From Bryobacterales bacterium (GTDB lineage Bacteria > Acidobacteriota > Terriglobia > Bryobacterales > Bryobacteraceae): DNA of 39,771 bases. The stretch spans positions 1-39,771 of the forward strand of contig PLDF01000476.1 in NCBI GenBank assembly GCA_003135055.1. The letters run 5' to 3'. Made by a program: the position numbers and the translations under genes. Below the pieces are notes generated by a model. The model was not told the DNA's origin and ran no database searches. It worked only from the letters and a program-made list of their open reading frames with translations. Shown here piece after piece: positions 39,751-39,771 of this stretch (position 1 is its first letter; the number at the start of each line of letters is the position of its first letter).

Positions 39751-39771
39751 GTAGGACCGGCCTCCCGGCCG
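39751..39771. repeat. Dispersed hairpin repeat R3, cut by the window edge
   Basis: GTAGGAC followed by the inverted repeat CGGCC-TCCC-GGCCG, matching the copies at 8537 and 38112 in lead sequence and loop. It lies within 4 bp of the TTG start assigned to the carboxypeptidase-regulatory-like gene. Confidence 0.5.

Overview
The window is GC-rich bacterial chromosome, most likely from an acidobacterium close to Candidatus Solibacter / Bryobacterales. The inference rests on family content: a TIGR03435 protein, an 800-residue MacB/FtsX-type permease with the soil-acidobacterial N-terminus, a Ser/Thr kinase fused to a PD40 propeller, PEP-CTERM proteins, a carboxypeptidase-regulatory-domain protein, several Tat-type sugar enzymes, and several families of short dispersed hairpin repeats between genes. 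No rRNA, tRNA or CRISPR array was seen.

Layout. 1-755: 3' part of an IS91-type transposase. 1147-3705: membrane Ser/Thr kinase. 3892-8536: a sugar-metabolism island with three genes on the minus strand (enolase-superfamily enzyme, xylose-isomerase-like TIM barrel, secreted propeller) and a divergent Gfo/Idh/MocA oxidoreductase, around a shared promoter. 9150-12517: orphan HigA-type regulator with an operator-like palindrome, M1 aminopeptidase and divergent GltS symporter. 12837-14739: two secreted proteins (DVUA0089/PEP-CTERM and DNRLRE-collagen). 15170-19966: phage-tail-collar protein, DUF4062-like protein, GNAT, then on the minus strand a Nif11-like mini-protein overlapping a sulfotransferase gene, and divergently a giant AspH-type hydroxylase / Nif11-like / sulfotransferase fusion. 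19967-21599: decayed DNA with a truncated copy of the DNRLRE-collagen gene cut off at a dispersed repeat. 21600-29880: housekeeping and metabolic genes (YwaF-like membrane protein, zinc-ribbon protein, orphan NuoI, CysE, sorbosone-type dehydrogenase, GlmS, YjbQ, STAS protein, orphan cytochrome oxidase subunit III). 30197-31292: a nuclease-fold gene followed by a PIN gene broken by two small tandem duplications. 31433-33728: OmpR-type two-component system. 34023-39771: PEP-CTERM protein, TIGR03435 protein, ADOP-type permease and a carboxypeptidase-regulatory-like protein.

The most unusual locus is 16735-19966. The same Nif11-like module occurs twice: as a free 68-residue protein whose stop overlaps the start of a sulfotransferase gene (ATGA), and as an internal segment joining a hydroxylase to a paralogous sulfotransferase. 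The two copies align without gaps over about 40 residues. This is a split/fused pair that ties Nif11-like modules to sulfotransferases and 2-oxoglutarate hydroxylases.

Two themes run through the whole window. First, short tandem duplications sit at gene starts, junctions and breakpoints: 20 bp at 5702, 4 x 12 bp at 7200, 14 bp at 18274, 5 bp at 31110 and 8 bp at 31226. Second, several genes have a good -10 hexamer 5-7 nt before the start codon, which suggests leaderless mRNAs; two divergent gene pairs share one symmetric ACTATACT element.
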